From Enoplolaimus lenunculus (Eukaryota > Nematoda > Enoplea > Enoplida > Thoracostomopsidae): DNA of 64,000 nt. Shown here in pieces: positions 34,630 to 46,208 of this stretch. The notes beneath the pieces were generated by a model that was given only the letters and a program-made list of their open reading frames with translations, ran no database searches and had not been told where the DNA came from. Position 1 is the first letter of the stretch; every line of letters begins with the position of its first letter. The stretch is taken from positions 496,001 to 560,000 of the forward strand of contig JASANG010003752.1 in the NCBI GenBank assembly GCA_030248215.1. Reading direction: 5' to 3'. Both the position numbers and the translations under genes were made by a program.

Positions 34630-35096
34630 GTGTCATAGCCAGCTCCCCTTGCTAAAGGGGGCTAAAATTGTGACTCACATAAGACGGAGTAATAAGAGGG
34701 ATTTCATTTTGAGTCCCAATCAATAGGAGTCTGTATCCCGAAAAGAGTCCGTAAGCGGTTAGAGTCCCTTAACTTTAATTAGAGTCTATAAATGTCAATT
34801 GTCCCTAATTGTATTGCATAAATGACTCCAGTACCAAATGAAACGAAGTTCCAACTTTAAAGCTTACTTTAGTTTTGAAAGTACATTTTTAAGTATAACC
34901 TAGCATTATAGCTCAGGCTTTTGATACAAGTCAACTAAAAGTTTAATTCAACGGATAGTTGCAATACCGGACATATCAGTAACGTTTGAACGGCAGGTGA
35001 AAATAAATAACAGTCATTAACCGAATAACAGGGGGTACCCTCTGGAGAGGCCAAATAAATATCAGTCATCCCCCTAATTTTCGGGTCACTGCAGTA
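34630..35096. mobile_element. Family C element inserted into or abutting family D
   Basis: The family-D start (TCATAGCCAGCTCCCCTTGC) breaks off at about 34668, where a family-C copy begins (TGACTCACATAAGACGG) and runs to TCGGGTCACTGCAGTA at 35096. Confidence 0.7.
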
Positions 35097-35175
35097 TTTT
35101 ACCAATTAGCCAAAAACATGAAAGGGAACACGGATTCAAAAACTTTTCGCATTCGGCCTCAAAAATTAAATCTAA

Positions 35176-35373
35176 AATTTTAAAGCACAAATGGTATTTT
35201 CCCCCAACGAAACATCTTATACCGGGCACGGACCACGCGATTTTGTTGTAAAACAACATATTACGTACACAATCCGTACGGACCAAAACATCAGCCGTGA
35301 AATCGGTAACCTTATCCTGATTCCTCATGTTGCGGACATAAAATGTAAATTCCCAATGGAGCATACAGAATAA
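35176..35373 (+). CDS. Possible ZP-domain-like exon
   Basis: A 60-codon frame reads GHGPRDFVVKQHITYTIRTD then QNISREIGNLILIPHVADIK and CKFPMEHTE before a stop. In zona pellucida domains the ZP-N half ends with a strand such as I-x-R...L-x-I-x-x-x-C-x-FP, and ISREIGNLILIP...CKFP fits that pattern. ZP proteins are extracellular matrix or egg-coat proteins. The upstream cysteines of the module are missing, the acceptor (ATTTTAAAG) is weak, and a stop follows CKFPMEHTE, so this is either one exon of a larger gene or a fragment. A long minus-strand frame overlaps it. Confidence 0.33.
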   Translation, partial: NFKAQMVFSPNETSYTGHGPRDFVVKQHITYTIRTDQNISREIGNLILIPHVADIKCKFPMEHTE

Positions 35374-35544
35374 TACGATAAACAACGCATGCCAGATCTT
35401 AATTACAACTGGGACAAACGGGAATGATTACTTACTCTGCCACATAGGCGCCATGGATTTTGGCTTTCTCAACTAAATAATGAAGTTATTAAGCCTTTGT
35501 TTGGTTCTGGGTACCGGTGAAACAAATAATTTGTTACGTCTTTG

Positions 35545-35792
35545 ACTTTAGATCAGTGTAAATTCTAGTGAGTTGAATTTAACTCAGAATGAGTTGAATC
35601 ACGAGTTAGGAATATCAGAACTCACACTTATTAGTTGATTCAACTCATTCTGATTTAATTAATCAACTCCCACGAAGTCAATTCAATTCACAGTGAGAAT
35701 CCACTCAACTCAGAGTGAGTGAAAGTTTACTGTTATTAACTCAAAAATACCTTACTTTCCGTCTGAGAGTTGATTAATCAACTCATCGGAAT
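35545..35792. repeat. Family G repeat
   Basis: Dense GAGTTGAA / TTCAACTC motifs, ending GAGAGTTGATTAATCAACTC; related to 10690..10862. Confidence 0.6.
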
Positions 35793-36261
35793 TGTCTGTG
35801 AATATGCTTATTCCGGTCGATGGCCAGTGGCATATAGTTCGCTGGGTATAGAAAATATTTCTCCTACGGAAAGTCTTCGAGAGACCAAAATATCGATTCT
35901 TTCGCTGTATTTACAATGACTTACTGGACTTCGAAGGTCATATTTTTGCACTCACTGCGCTCGCTCAATAAAAACTTTTACATGAACATTAACTCTCAGA
36001 ATAAATCGTAGCTTACAAGCCTGGCGATAATTTTAATATTTACATCCGGTCGTCAACGTTTGCTGATTTGGTAGTTGACCTTTGCTGGTTGAAAAAGCGT
36101 TTAGACACAGAAAGGGACGGGAATCACCAGGGTTATGTTGTGATATACAAAAACTGTCAGATCAATATTTATGTATATAAGGTGTTAACGAATGGGTAGA
36201 TGAGAAAAACAATAACTGAATAGAAATCTTTTAAAACCGTTTTGGATTGGGCCGTAAACTA

Positions 36262-36470
36262 CGCTGCAAAAAATGGTGAGTCAAATTGACTCTCTCCGAA
36301 ATAGGCTGTACCGGACTACACAAACTGAGTCAAATTAGACTCCGCCAGAGTCAAACGTGCGACTTAGTGAGTCGAACTTCATTCTGGCGGAGTCGAATTT
36401 GACTCAGTTTACGTAGTCCCGTAGAGCCTATTTCGGAGAGAGTTAATTTGACTCACCATTTATTGCAGTG
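36262..36470. mobile_element. Family F palindromic MITE
   Basis: CGCTGCAAAAAATGGTGAGT to ACTCACCATTTATTGCAGTG, flanked by TA. 209 bp. Confidence 0.88.
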
Positions 36471-36622
36471 TAGAAGGTTGTCACGGGGAGTTCAGACCCT
36501 TGTTTAGAAAATATGTGCCGTCTAGAAATCAATTAGTCCCGTTTGTAAGCTGTGTAAAATCACTATATGCCTTCCGTATTATTTCTTGGTTACGACTCCA
36601 AAGAAGTTTAACTGGCTACGTG

Positions 36623-36829
36623 CACTGTAAAAAATGGTGAGTCATATTGACTCTCTCCGAAATAGGCTCTACGGGACTACACAAACTGAGTCAAATTTGA
36701 CTCCGACAGAGTCAAATTTGACTCACTAAGTAGCACGCTTGACTCTGGCGGAGTCGAATTTGACTCAGATTGTGTAGTCCCGTAGAGCCTATTTCGGAGA
36801 GTCAATTTGACTCACCTTTATTTGCAGTG
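36623..36829. mobile_element. Family F palindromic MITE
   Basis: CACTGTAAAAAATGGTGAGT to ACTCACCTTTATTTGCAGTG, flanked by TG on both sides. It lies only 152 bases from the preceding copy. Confidence 0.88.
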
Positions 36830-37198
36830 TGCTTATCGACGGTACACATAAAACCATAGATTTACCGCATATGACAAAGATAAATCAAGGACATTCTACC
36901 ATGCACTCGCAAGTATATATGCACGAAATTCATTAGCATACCTAAACCATAAAGTATAAACAATTGTAGCCTAACGTTTTTATTATAACTCCGCCCCAAC
37001 TCTTGTAATGAGCGAGTTTATTTCTACCGCACCAATCCTTTATGCTAAACTTAACCGCGAGACAGCAACCGACAAGTATAGTCAAACCAGAAACAACTAA
37101 CTGTGATCCTTAGTTAATCAATCTTCCCACAGTTTAAGTAATGACCTTGTCGGCATACTAGTTTTGTTCTAGGTAACCTGGTGCCGGTCCCACCACCT

Positions 37199-37372
37199 AG
37201 GCCTGTAGCCGGCTCACCATGCTGTAGAGGCGCTAAATCTTTTGAGAGGCGGATACAAAGGTTTCCGATGAGTTACAAGCGAGGTTGAAAAGTTTACAGG
37301 AGCCGCCGAAATTGTTGTCGGGGTGAAGTCGCTGAGCCCTCCCTTGCTCTCTCCGACCTCTGGCTACGGGCT
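37199..37372. mobile_element. Family D repeat
   Basis: GGCCTGTAGCCGGCTCACCA to TCTGGCTACGGGCTC. Standard inner motif GATGAGTTACAAGCGAGGTT. Confidence 0.8.
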
Positions 37373-37757
37373 CGCCATCATTGCTGTTGCCCGTGAGAGA
37401 GTTAATACCACTTTGACATTGTTTGCGTGTTTTGCTTAATGAAACTTTATGCGTCTCATAGATTAGTAGGCGGCTGCTGAAATAGGCAAAACCTGTTGCG
37501 AGAATATTGGTTATTTAGGCAGTATTTTCCCGGTGAGGTAGGATGAATAGGTCTGAGCACATAGGGATTAAATGTGAAGTAACTGTTGATAGAGGGGGAC
37601 TAAATTTTAATACGCTTTTTGTACACTTACCCTCATACTTATATGATTCCAAGTCTAAGGCATAGGGAGACACTCGGGCCAACGATTAGGTTTAGCCATT
37701 GGTAAGCCGTTTCCGCTAACCTAACCTTCAAAGCATGAGCACCCAAAGGCTAGAGTC

Positions 37758-37862
37758 AGGGTGCGACCGTATATCCGGATACGGTATTATATCCGGTTCC
37801 GGACGAAATTCGCTGTCCGGTTCCGGTATCTGGGAAATCAATATTCGATTGCACCCCGGGTG
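37758..37862. mobile_element. Family H-like short element
   Basis: CAGGGTGCGACCGTATATCC to GATTGCACCCCGGG; the inside is repeated TATCCGGTTCCGG. About 105 bp. Confidence 0.6.
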
Positions 37863-37976
37863 AATACATTCCTACATAGAACTCAGGAATGACATAAGCA
37901 TGCCTTCGCCTCTCACAGTACCATGGGCGTGGCTACCGTTAAAACTACTTGGGCTGCACTCACCTGCACATATTTG

Positions 37977-38096
37977 CAGGTTCCTATGACCCAATTCTAT
38001 TTTGCGGTATATTTTCACAAACAAATGAACCATTACATTTATACATGTAACGAAACGTCATACAGTTATCATAAACCTTCTGCATACTTAAAGGGT
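37977..38096 (+). CDS. Weak exon candidate
   Basis: The acceptor CACATATTTGCAG is followed by VPMTQFYFAVYFHKQMNHYI then YTCNETSYSYHKPSAYLK, and a donor-like AAGG|GTGTAA. It would be an extracellular-looking segment with one N-glycosylation site (NETS). Nothing else supports it. Confidence 0.22.
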
Positions 38097-38184
38097 GTAA
38101 TTTTGAAGTTTGGGTGCCTGGTTCAAAAGTTAGAGTGACCAATTGTCTTTTGGTGATATCTGCAATACCCGTTTGAGAATACGA

Positions 38185-38400
38185 CCACTTGCCTTTCCAC
38201 AGGCTTAGACTAATAAAGCATTTTTTAAGGATTACTCATAAAACTAAGCTTAAGTCTAAGCCTTTGCGTAAGCTTTTTCCTAAGCCTAATAACTTTTTAC
38301 ACTTAAACGTAATGCTTAAGCCTAAGCCTTTGCTTAAACATTTGCCTACATGCTTAAACCTAATATTTAAGCCTTAAACCCTTGTTTCGAAGCCTAATAA
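38185..38400. mobile_element. Degenerate hexamer-array element
   Basis: CACAGGCTTAGACTAATAAA followed by TAAGCC, TAAACC and TAAGCTT units; no ends recognised. Confidence 0.5.
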
Positions 38401-38691
38401 CTTTTTTGCACTGCTTCATAAGCGTTGAAATTCTAACTACAAAGCGTTCATATCTTTAATGGTTTAAACGAACCATACTATTAGACAGTGACAACAGTCA
38501 ACCGAAGTGATAAATGATAACAGATTAGTTTTCAAATGTTTTTAGAAAAGCGTTGAAAAAAAGCGAACCGCGTTTTGGTTAGTGTTGCTTTAGGAAGTTT
38601 TAGTAACAATTCTGTCTTGTAATCCGTCGGATAAAAAAGCTGGTAGGTACAAACCGGGCAATGTGCCAATTTGTCGTCTTATCCGTGGATG

Positions 38692-38845
38692 GGCCCATGT
38701 ATAGAACAGGGCCGGATCGTTTTCCGGAGGGGCTATAATAGAGTCGGTTTAAGCTATAGACTAATTTTTATGCTTAGGCTTAGGCTTGGGCTTAGGCTTA
38801 AGAATATGCTTATACTACTGTTCCGGCCCTGTTCTATACATGAGC
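38692..38845. mobile_element. Family A hAT-like MITE, compact
   Basis: GGCCCATGTATAGAACAGGG to CCCTGTTCTATACATGAGCC with the duplication CGTGGATG / CATGGATG. Only five or six hexamers remain, in opposite sense to the 16-kb copy. Confidence 0.9.
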
Positions 38846-38899
38846 CCATGGATGTATAGCTAGGATTCGGATTCGCGGAATGTCACGTCAATTACTTAG

Positions 38900-39233
38900 G
38901 CAAATATGGGTTAGTAAAGTCTATTTGTTTCAGCTAATATTTGGTTTTATTAACAGAAAAAGTATTGTCAAAGTGATTGGTGAGTGCCATCGTTTCCTTA
39001 GCCCTTTCTGGATACAGCTCTGGTCTAAGCCATTTAATAGTTGGATGGCGAGCGATTTGACGAAAATTGCATTAATAAGTGCAAAAGTGTTGCAATTTAC
39101 TGCAATCAGATTAATGTTTATTGTTCTGTCTGGGTTAGAGCGAAGATTGTTTTTTGAGGACAGCGCAACGAGGTGCACCCGCAGAAATGGAATTGAAGCG
39201 GTTCGCAGGCGCTTCATCTCAGCGAAACATTGA
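38900..39233 (+). other. Open region on both strands, coding status unclear
   Basis: About 330 bases are free of recognised repeats and carry open frames on both strands. The plus strand includes LISAKVLQFTAIRLMFIVLS; the minus strand includes AEMKRLRTASIPFLRVHLVA. Neither has convincing splice sites or a family signature. I report the ambiguity rather than a gene. Confidence 0.2.
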
Positions 39234-39299
39234 AACTTAATTGTCAAACAATGTACCGTTAAAATTTGATGAACAGTAAACATTTTAGATAAATTAAAT

Positions 39300-40540
39300 T
39301 CACGTATTCCTGCTTATTTTAGCGTTATAAGCATTAAATTAAGTCTTATATAATCTCTTATTTTTGTGCGAAACATTTTTCAAAAGAAGCATGTAAAGGT
39401 TTTCGATGACTTACAAGCAAAGTTGAAAATTTTCTTGGATGACGAAATTCTTTAAGGTAGCCGTATGCTCAAACGCGTAGCACCTGTTGCCAGATAGTGT
39501 TTAGGCTCTGACATAAACGAACGGTGAATGCCACGGGTTTGGCGAATTGATCAAAACGAATGCGTTGAATTTCGAAGCTCACAACTAATTGGTTTAAACG
39601 TTTAAGTCCCTATAACCAACTTATAATATAGATTCTCCTCACATTTAAGCATATGGGCATACATTAAAGACCAAACGGCTACTTCCACTACGTTTTTAGA
39701 ATTTAAAACAACACTGATCTATTATAAATTCTAGACTTTTTGCTATTATTAATGATGTCATTGAATTATCAATTCGTCTGGCATTAAAAACCGTTGTCTA
39801 AAATTATCGTTAGCGGTGAATGGTAATGCACGGTCGTGTAAATGAAAACTATACCGCCGCTGGGATTCTATTTTATATAATAAATAAATAAATAAATAAA
39901 TAGTATATCACGTATTCTGCAAAACGTATCATCGTTATTTAACTTAGCCTTTGGATTTTCAGCGAAAAGGTTTGTGCGCTAGAACGCAACACAGTTTACC
40001 GGTGAATTTTAGCAAACTGCGAATTGCGAAAAATACAGACAGTTTTTTCAGAATATAGCAAATTGACTAACGCTAAAACTCGTTTTGAAATCACTGAAGC
40101 TACCGCTAGCTATACTATTCAGAATTTCTCCACATACCGTTCTTGTTTGGTACGTAAAAAGCGTTTAAAATAGCGTTTTATTTTTTAATCGATTGTTTAG
40201 CTTGTAGTGATATCTATCCGAAATAAGATGTCGTAAAGGTTAACACATTGATGCTAACGCTGCGTAAGCTAAAAACTTTTAGGCCTAAATTGGCCTTGAT
40301 TAATATATAGATCGTTGAGTATCAAAACTTTTAAAAATTCATGTTTGTTCATTGAAAAGTTTGCTAGTAACTTGAAATAGACCTTATGTACATTAATTGG
40401 AGCGCTTATTTTATGAATGCTTGGCAGCCGTCAATCAGTTACAAAAAATGTCTGTTCGATCAAGAAAGCCATCTTAGTCATGTTATCGGAATATAATTGA
40501 GTGTCTGTAAGTCATCAATAACATTAGTTTAAAAAGTCGA
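39300..40540. other. Mostly unannotated AT-rich DNA
   Basis: A family-D fragment at 39380..39455 and the AAAT microsatellite are the only features seen. No exon with both splice sites was found. Confidence 0.5.
39878..39903. repeat. AAAT microsatellite
   Basis: About six uninterrupted TAAA units. Confidence 0.9.
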
Positions 40541-40689
40541 TTGTTACCTATTTAGCCATACAATATTTACTAAATGTTCGTTTGATGGGTTTAACAGTAG
40601 CATAAGCATATTTACTACAATCCAAAATCTATCCCTCAGCCAAAAGATTAAACAACTATTTTCACCTGTAAGCATGTGATAGATCAGTA

Positions 40690-40843
40690 TCGGAGCAGGC
40701 AGGGGTGGGGGCTCCCCCCAAATACCAGGTTGGGGGCCCAGAAACTCGCGAGCGAAGCCAGCGAGAAGCAGGGCGGGGGTCTCTTTAGGGGTGTGGGCCC
40801 CCCAAATATGGGGAATGGGGGGGTGGATGCTCCGGCCCTGTGA
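40690..40843. mobile_element. Family E repeat, complete
   Basis: ATCGGAGCAGGCAGGGGTGG to GTGGATGCTCCGGCCCTG with central ACTCGCGAGCGAAGCCAGCG. Confidence 0.75.
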
Positions 40844-40950
40844 GAGATGCTTGTCCTGGTTCATATGCAATATGTGCAATGCACATTGTATACTATGCTT
40901 ACCGGTACGTTACGGTCAACATATAGTCAACGATAGACGCAGTTAAACAA

Positions 40951-41080
40951 ATGAGCTGCGTGGCGCAGTTGTAGAGTGGCCGCTAAAGATCCGCAGGCTT
41001 ACAGTTCGATCCCAGCGACGGAGGCCTGCTTTTCCAGCTGCTTAGTTAGAAAGGTCTGAAGGCCCGGTGCCTACCTAGAC
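40951..41080 (+). repeat. tRNA-derived SINE
   Basis: GCGTGGCGCAGTTGTAGAGT (A box) and CAGTTCGATCCCAGCGACGG (B box) are spaced as in a pol III promoter, followed by a non-tRNA body. Related head sequence lies at 1150. Confidence 0.5.
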
Positions 41081-41614
41081 TGACCATTCCTAAGCCTGTG
41101 CAGAAATAACCTAATGGATAAGCTAACACTATTAGCATTTTGCAGAAAACCAACGTGCGTCGCAAAGCAAACATGGATCGAATATAGTATTACGAGTACT
41201 GGAAACTTAGTAATTACATGAAAAATCGCCAAATCTCAACAAAAAGATTAGCTTATCTTTAATTAGCAATCTTGTATATTTGCTTAGTAAATTTACAAAT
41301 TCCTAAGCGTTCAAATCAATCTCGCAAGCTTTGCTCTTTCACTCGCCCAATTTTCCACCCGTTAGAATAATGAATCGAAATTTGCCGCTCGGTTATATTC
41401 CAAACTGGTAAACGGCATTAGCGCAAGTACGTTTAACTCCAAAATCACTTAATTTCACGCTTATATGCCTGTAACACTGATTTTAATTAACAGACCATAT
41501 TATATTTCAAACAATAAACAGTAGTCAAATCGTTCACCACATGGTACTGTTCGCTCAAACGGAATCGCTCAAATTTCAAAACTGTTTTATCTTCACGTTT
41601 CAAGCGACACGAAG

Positions 41615-41727
41615 TGTCCATGAATTGACCGGATATTCGGTTCCTGTTTACTATCTGCCAAATTACCGACATCCGTATTCGTTTCCGGCAATCGGTATAT
41701 ACCTAACCGGATACCGGACATTTGCAG
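41615..41727. mobile_element. Family H-like sequence
   Basis: Repeated ACCGGATATTCGGTTCC / GGATACCGGACATT motifs. It ends at the acceptor of the candidate 36-base exon at 41728, so that acceptor may derive from the repeat. Confidence 0.45.
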
Positions 41728-42390
41728 CTGTGGTGCCGAATGTTACAAAACCGCTTGTTACAGGTGAAACTAGTCATTGTTCGCTGAACCTACGTCTCCG
41801 GGTGAGCCCAGAAGCTGAAGTTATTGAAATTGAAACAAAATTAAAAAATGTACGCACACAATTAATTTAAAATTTGCACGAGGAGTCAAACACTACCAAT
41901 AGTACATAAAATTTTATCACTGTTTCAGCGTTGCTTGCAAACTGTTAAAGCATAATTGCCAACCAAATCCGCGGATCCCTCTACACACCCCCGAGAAGAC
42001 CAGGCCCTTGGCTGGTCCCCGTTTTTGGGCAAAATCCAATCGTTTTGCTATTTCGAAAAATTCAGCTAATTCGGCGCAATTCAGGCTAAATATTGCGTTA
42101 TTTTAACTTTTACTTCATTTCTGGCTCGCTTCGTCTGCGAATTTTGTACTGACGTCAAATGTTGTGACACTTAAATGTGCCACCTATTTTTAGATAAACT
42201 GCTCCACGACCCTTGGTTGATACACTACAAAGAGCCTCGTACCGCAGGCGGGGGACCTAAGTACCCTGACAGCGGCATTGTCGCCAACCTTCTCTATTTT
42301 ACTTTGTTTGGAATGCTACAACTGGTCAAAGCCACACTGACGATATGGCTCAACAACCAGCGTTCGTCCAACATCATCAAATTCACCTAA
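41728..42390 (+). CDS. Terminal exons of an unrecognised membrane protein
   Basis: The exon at 42194..42390 follows a strong acceptor (CACCTATTTTTAG). It codes KLLHDPWLIHYKEPRTAGGG, PKYPDSGIVANLLYFTLFGM, LQLVKATLTIWLNNQRSSN and IIKFT, then TAA. It is richer in GC codons than its surroundings. It has one likely membrane helix (LLYFTLFGMLQLVKATLTIWL region) near the C-terminus, a short lumenal or extracellular proline-rich lead-in and a short polar tail. A 36-base exon at 41728..41763 (TTTGCAG acceptor, CAG|GTGAAA donor, VVPNVTKPLVT) fits its phase exactly, giving Asp across the junction, but it is less certain. AATAAA occurs at 42614. The family is not recognised. Confidence 0.52.
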
Positions 42391-42699
42391 CTTTAGATTA
42401 ATTTAGGCCAATGAAACGAAAATACCTTTTAATTCGATTTGCGGCATACCCGTTTTAGCCGTTTACGCAGCAAACACGTGATCTTATTTTAAAAACAGGT
42501 TACTAAGCGTTCAATCTTACTCGCACTTGACTGCAAATATGATATTTCAACAGAAACAACTAAAAGTTCAAGCGTATAAATTTATAAATTAGTTTAATTT
42601 TCGATCTATCATAGAATAAAATATCAAAAGGTATTAACTTTCCCGGCAAACCATATGGGACCGCCCAAGGCGTTGCCCTCAAGATGGATCAAACCTCAC

Positions 42700-42891
42700 G
42701 GCTCATGTTACTTTAAGGGCGTCCAGGTTTCTAGTGGTTCTATAAAAGAGTAGGTTTAGATGCTGATTTATTCTGTTTTGCTTTTAGGCTTAGGCTTAGG
42801 TTTATGCTTAGCAACTCATTTTTGCAACGCCTAAGCGTAGGCTTTGGAATACGCTTAATCTATTGTTACGCCCCTTAAAGTAACATTGGCC
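42700..42891. mobile_element. Family B hAT-like MITE
   Basis: GGCTCATGTTACTTTAAGGG to CCCCTTAAAGTAACATTGGCC-type end, with the perfect duplication AACCTCAC (42692..42699, 42892..42899). Confidence 0.92.
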
Positions 42892-43339
42892 AACCTCACA
42901 ATGAATTGAAAGCAAAACATTGCATTATAATATTTAGTACTAAAATTGCGTTTGGCATCTCGCTCGACTCGTTCGTGCGCTTCTATTACTATATAATGGA
43001 ACACTCGGCGCTCGTCGAAAATTTCTAGAACGGTCATTGAGGACAAATATAAAAATATTAACCGTTCGTCAAGGTTGCGGTCAAAAAGTTGACCGGTCAC
43101 TACTATGAGCGGTAAACTTCAAGTGAAATATATTAATACTATTTCTCAAGTTGTCTTATCAGTCATAAAACGTGGTTCACTGTATATTCCCCGACGGACC
43201 ATCACCAAAAGGTGAACTTAAGCGGAGAATGGTAGCGACAGGTATATATACATCTATGCTCGTTTGGCGTGACATGCATAATTCATTACTCAACTAGAAA
43301 ACTTTATAAATATTCATACCGTATATGTAGAACTTTTGG

Positions 43340-43469
43340 CGAGTCTCAAAAACAAAGACATTTTGTAAACCTTCATGAACAAGAGCTAACCGTATTGTCA
43401 CGTATTCATGGGTATATATTACTCGATTGTGTGCAAATTGGAGCCCACGGCGAAACTCATATCCCTTAG
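43340..43469 (+). CDS. Weak terminal-exon candidate
   Basis: The acceptor GTATATGTAG is followed by TFGESQKQRHFVNLHEQELT then VLSRIHGYILLDCVQIGAHG and ETHIP before TAG. A minus-strand frame overlaps. Not recognised; composition is plausible but the splice evidence is limited. Confidence 0.22.
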
Positions 43470-43731
43470 ATTTATTTTGAACCGAAAAGTTTCCACCCTG
43501 CGTGTAAAGTCTCGCTAAAATTACCGTATATCGGTCAAAATTTTTTTCGGCCCCGAGTAACATGTTAACCTGACTAAACGCGTTGATAAATTATAACAAA
43601 ACTCGTCCCATTAACCTAATTGATAAAAATAACATTTTGATGGCATATGGGTTACGCTGCGATATGGCATATCACAATATAAGAAAAAAGCAATGTTTAG
43701 CAGCGATTTTTAGGTACACCATTACATGAGC

Positions 43732-43908
43732 CAGCCTGTAGCCAGCTCACCTGGCTAGGGGATTAAACATTTTTCTGGAGGGGCCACACAAGGGTTTTTG
43801 CTGACTTACAAGTAAGGCTGAAAATTTTCTATTTTGGGGAGGTGGCAACATTCCCCATGGGGAGGGGGCTGAACCCCTTCTGCGTCCGCCCCTTGGCTAT
43901 GAGCTTGC
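43732..43908. mobile_element. Family D repeat
   Basis: AGCCTGTAGCCAGCTCACCT to CCTTGGCTATGAGCTTG with the inner TTGCTGACTTACAAGTAAGG. Confidence 0.75.
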
Positions 43909-44007
43909 AAATGAGATTTAGTTTTACTAGCAATGCTTTTGAAACAGGTGGTCAGCTTTTAGTTAGAGGGAGCGTAAAGTTAGTGGTTGGTCGCTTCGGC
44001 AAAACTT

Positions 44008-44268
44008 TGTCGTATTCAACCCAATTCCGAATTGGGCTAGTCCAAATCCAATTTCGAATTTTGCTAGCCCAAGGTAAAGCTGTGCGTTTTGTAGTCGTAA
44101 TCCTTTTTGATCCCACTTTGCTCAGTGAAACGGCGATTTCTTAGCCAATCAGAGAAAAGTATTTGCATCAGCCAATCGTGTCTAAATATGGCATTAAAAT
44201 AGTAAACAATCACAAGACGTGCACTTGTCGCATAGAAAGAATTACGCCGCGTGCTACGACACATACAT
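44008..44268. mobile_element. Family J element, second copy
   Basis: Starts TTGTCGTATTCAACCCAATT and ends GCTACGACACATACA. It shares TAGTCGTAATCCTxxTTTGAT and GCACTTGTCGCATAGAAAG with 15261..15624 but has lost the right inner palindrome. Confidence 0.7.
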
Positions 44269-44269
44269 T

Positions 44270-45880
44270 ACATATGCATACATATATACATTTTGGAAGT
44301 CACTATTCGAGGACCATAGGAAAAGCCAACACTATACAGAGAGCGTTGCGATAGATCGAAATGTTTTTTTGTAAATTTTGTTTGTCTTCATTGTTCACAA
44401 ATCATCTGTGGACACATCAATCATTGTACTAACAAAGCTGATACTAACAGAGGCTGGTCCCTGAAAAAGGTATAAATATTTAAACACATGTAAACATTAT
44501 AACGTGATTGATCCATAAAACCTACAAAAACTAAATGTTCGTATTGAAATTGAAAACATTTTGCTGCAACGAAATGCGCTGGCTTCTGTCTCCCTTCGCT
44601 AGAGCGATTTGTTTGTACTAACAGTCATTCTTTTGGGCGTTAGGTGCCTACCAAAAATAAAGATTCCTTCCCAGACTACGCCAAAAACAAAAATCTTAAC
44701 GATTCCGCCGTTTTGCGCTAGCTGCTATTCATATATTTGACACCTCTAGAAAAATTATTCTGGCGTCGTCGAAGGTTTAGCCCTATTTGACCTATATTCT
44801 CAAAACAAACTATGCTTTCTATTAGTTTTAGAACAATAAAGATCTACTATGTTTGCAAACAAAATGGCACAATATTTACCATTAAACTGTCTTAAGGAGG
44901 CCCATAATTTAAAAAATTGATTAAACGTAACTTTAAAATTAGCATCACAAAATTAAATGTGGCACCAAATACATATGCGGCAAGCGTTGCTCGTTGTTGC
45001 ATTAAATCTTGCCAAAACTTGGCTCACATAACCTTCCACACAAGCTTCACCCCAAACCTAAGCTTCAGTACATACCAACATCTTAATAGCCAAAGCCTAA
45101 AATTAGGTTTCGGGTCAAGCTTGTGTGAAAATGTACATGAGCTAAGATACTGAAAGAAATCTAGGCGTAGTTTAAGCCTAAGCCTATTCCTAATGCCAAA
45201 TGCAAGCTATGCCAAAACCTGAAAAAATGAAAACTGTGGGGAAACGATAGACGAGTCAAAATATTTTAAATGAGTCGAAAATCACAGTCGGTCTATTGTA
45301 ATTTGATTGCTAAAGTAAATATTTTTCATTTGACTTAACGATGAATATCTTTATAAATTATAGAACTTGCATTTGGCACCGCGGGAATAGCAAAACAAAC
45401 CCGTCATAATTGCAACAAACAAACTTTGTTGTAAACAACTTGGACACAACTCAAATATCATAAAGTAGAAATTTGCATTCAAACGTTTTATGTTCTTGAA
45501 AATATAAATTGTAAGCCAGCAAACTTTTGATACCGCGCCTACAAACAACTGTACGATCCAAGTATTCATTAAAGACGTGCCCGTGGATGTGTTTTTCGAA
45601 CTTGAAATGACACCTTTAGCAAATCACAATTTTTAATAACATACAGCCCAAACAACTACTGGAACAAAAAAACATTAACGTCCAATATCGCAGTTTTTAT
45701 ACAGCCCAACAAAACCCATTTCAGTTTTACCGATAACGAACCAACGCATTGAACGTTTTGGCTCGGCTCAGTTGCCTGATTTGACCAATAAAAAATTTTC
45801 GATGCTCCAACAATAATGACAAATACAACTTATTCATAAAACTGTCTTTGTTAATACTACTACACATTTTGCTGATCGGC
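44270..45880. other. AT-rich DNA with few features
   Basis: Degenerate hexamer arrays at 45040..45210 and 45888..45920. Short open frames (e.g. 45351..45569 minus, with FELCPSCLQQSLF) have no splice support. Nothing else is recognised. Confidence 0.4.
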
Positions 45881-46011
45881 GAGCCTAAACCTAAGCCTTA
45901 ACCTCAGCTTAAGCCTGAATTATGCCAAAATCAGAAAACCTATATAGCTTCGGGGTAATTAGAAAAACTCCCACCTTCTTTTCGTGGTTTGTCTAGTTTG
46001 TTACACAAGTG

Positions 46012-46208
46012 GGTCCATGCAAAAAAGAACAGAGGCGTAACGTTTTTCTGTAGGGCTAGAAAAGAGTAAGCTTAAGCTTTATACTATTTTTTTGCCTGGA
46101 TTAGGCTTAGGCTTAGGCTTATGCTAAGGAATATGCTCATTCTTACGCTTAGGCTTAGGCTAATAGACTTTGGCTTATAATACTGTTCCGCCCCTGTTGT
46201 TAGCATAA
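46012..46208. mobile_element. Family A-type element, right end worn
   Basis: GGTCCATGCAAAAAAGAACAG then AACGTTTTTCTGTAGGGCTAG, GGCTTA array, ATACTGTTCCGCCCCTGTT. Matches the 51613..51791 copy. Confidence 0.7.
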
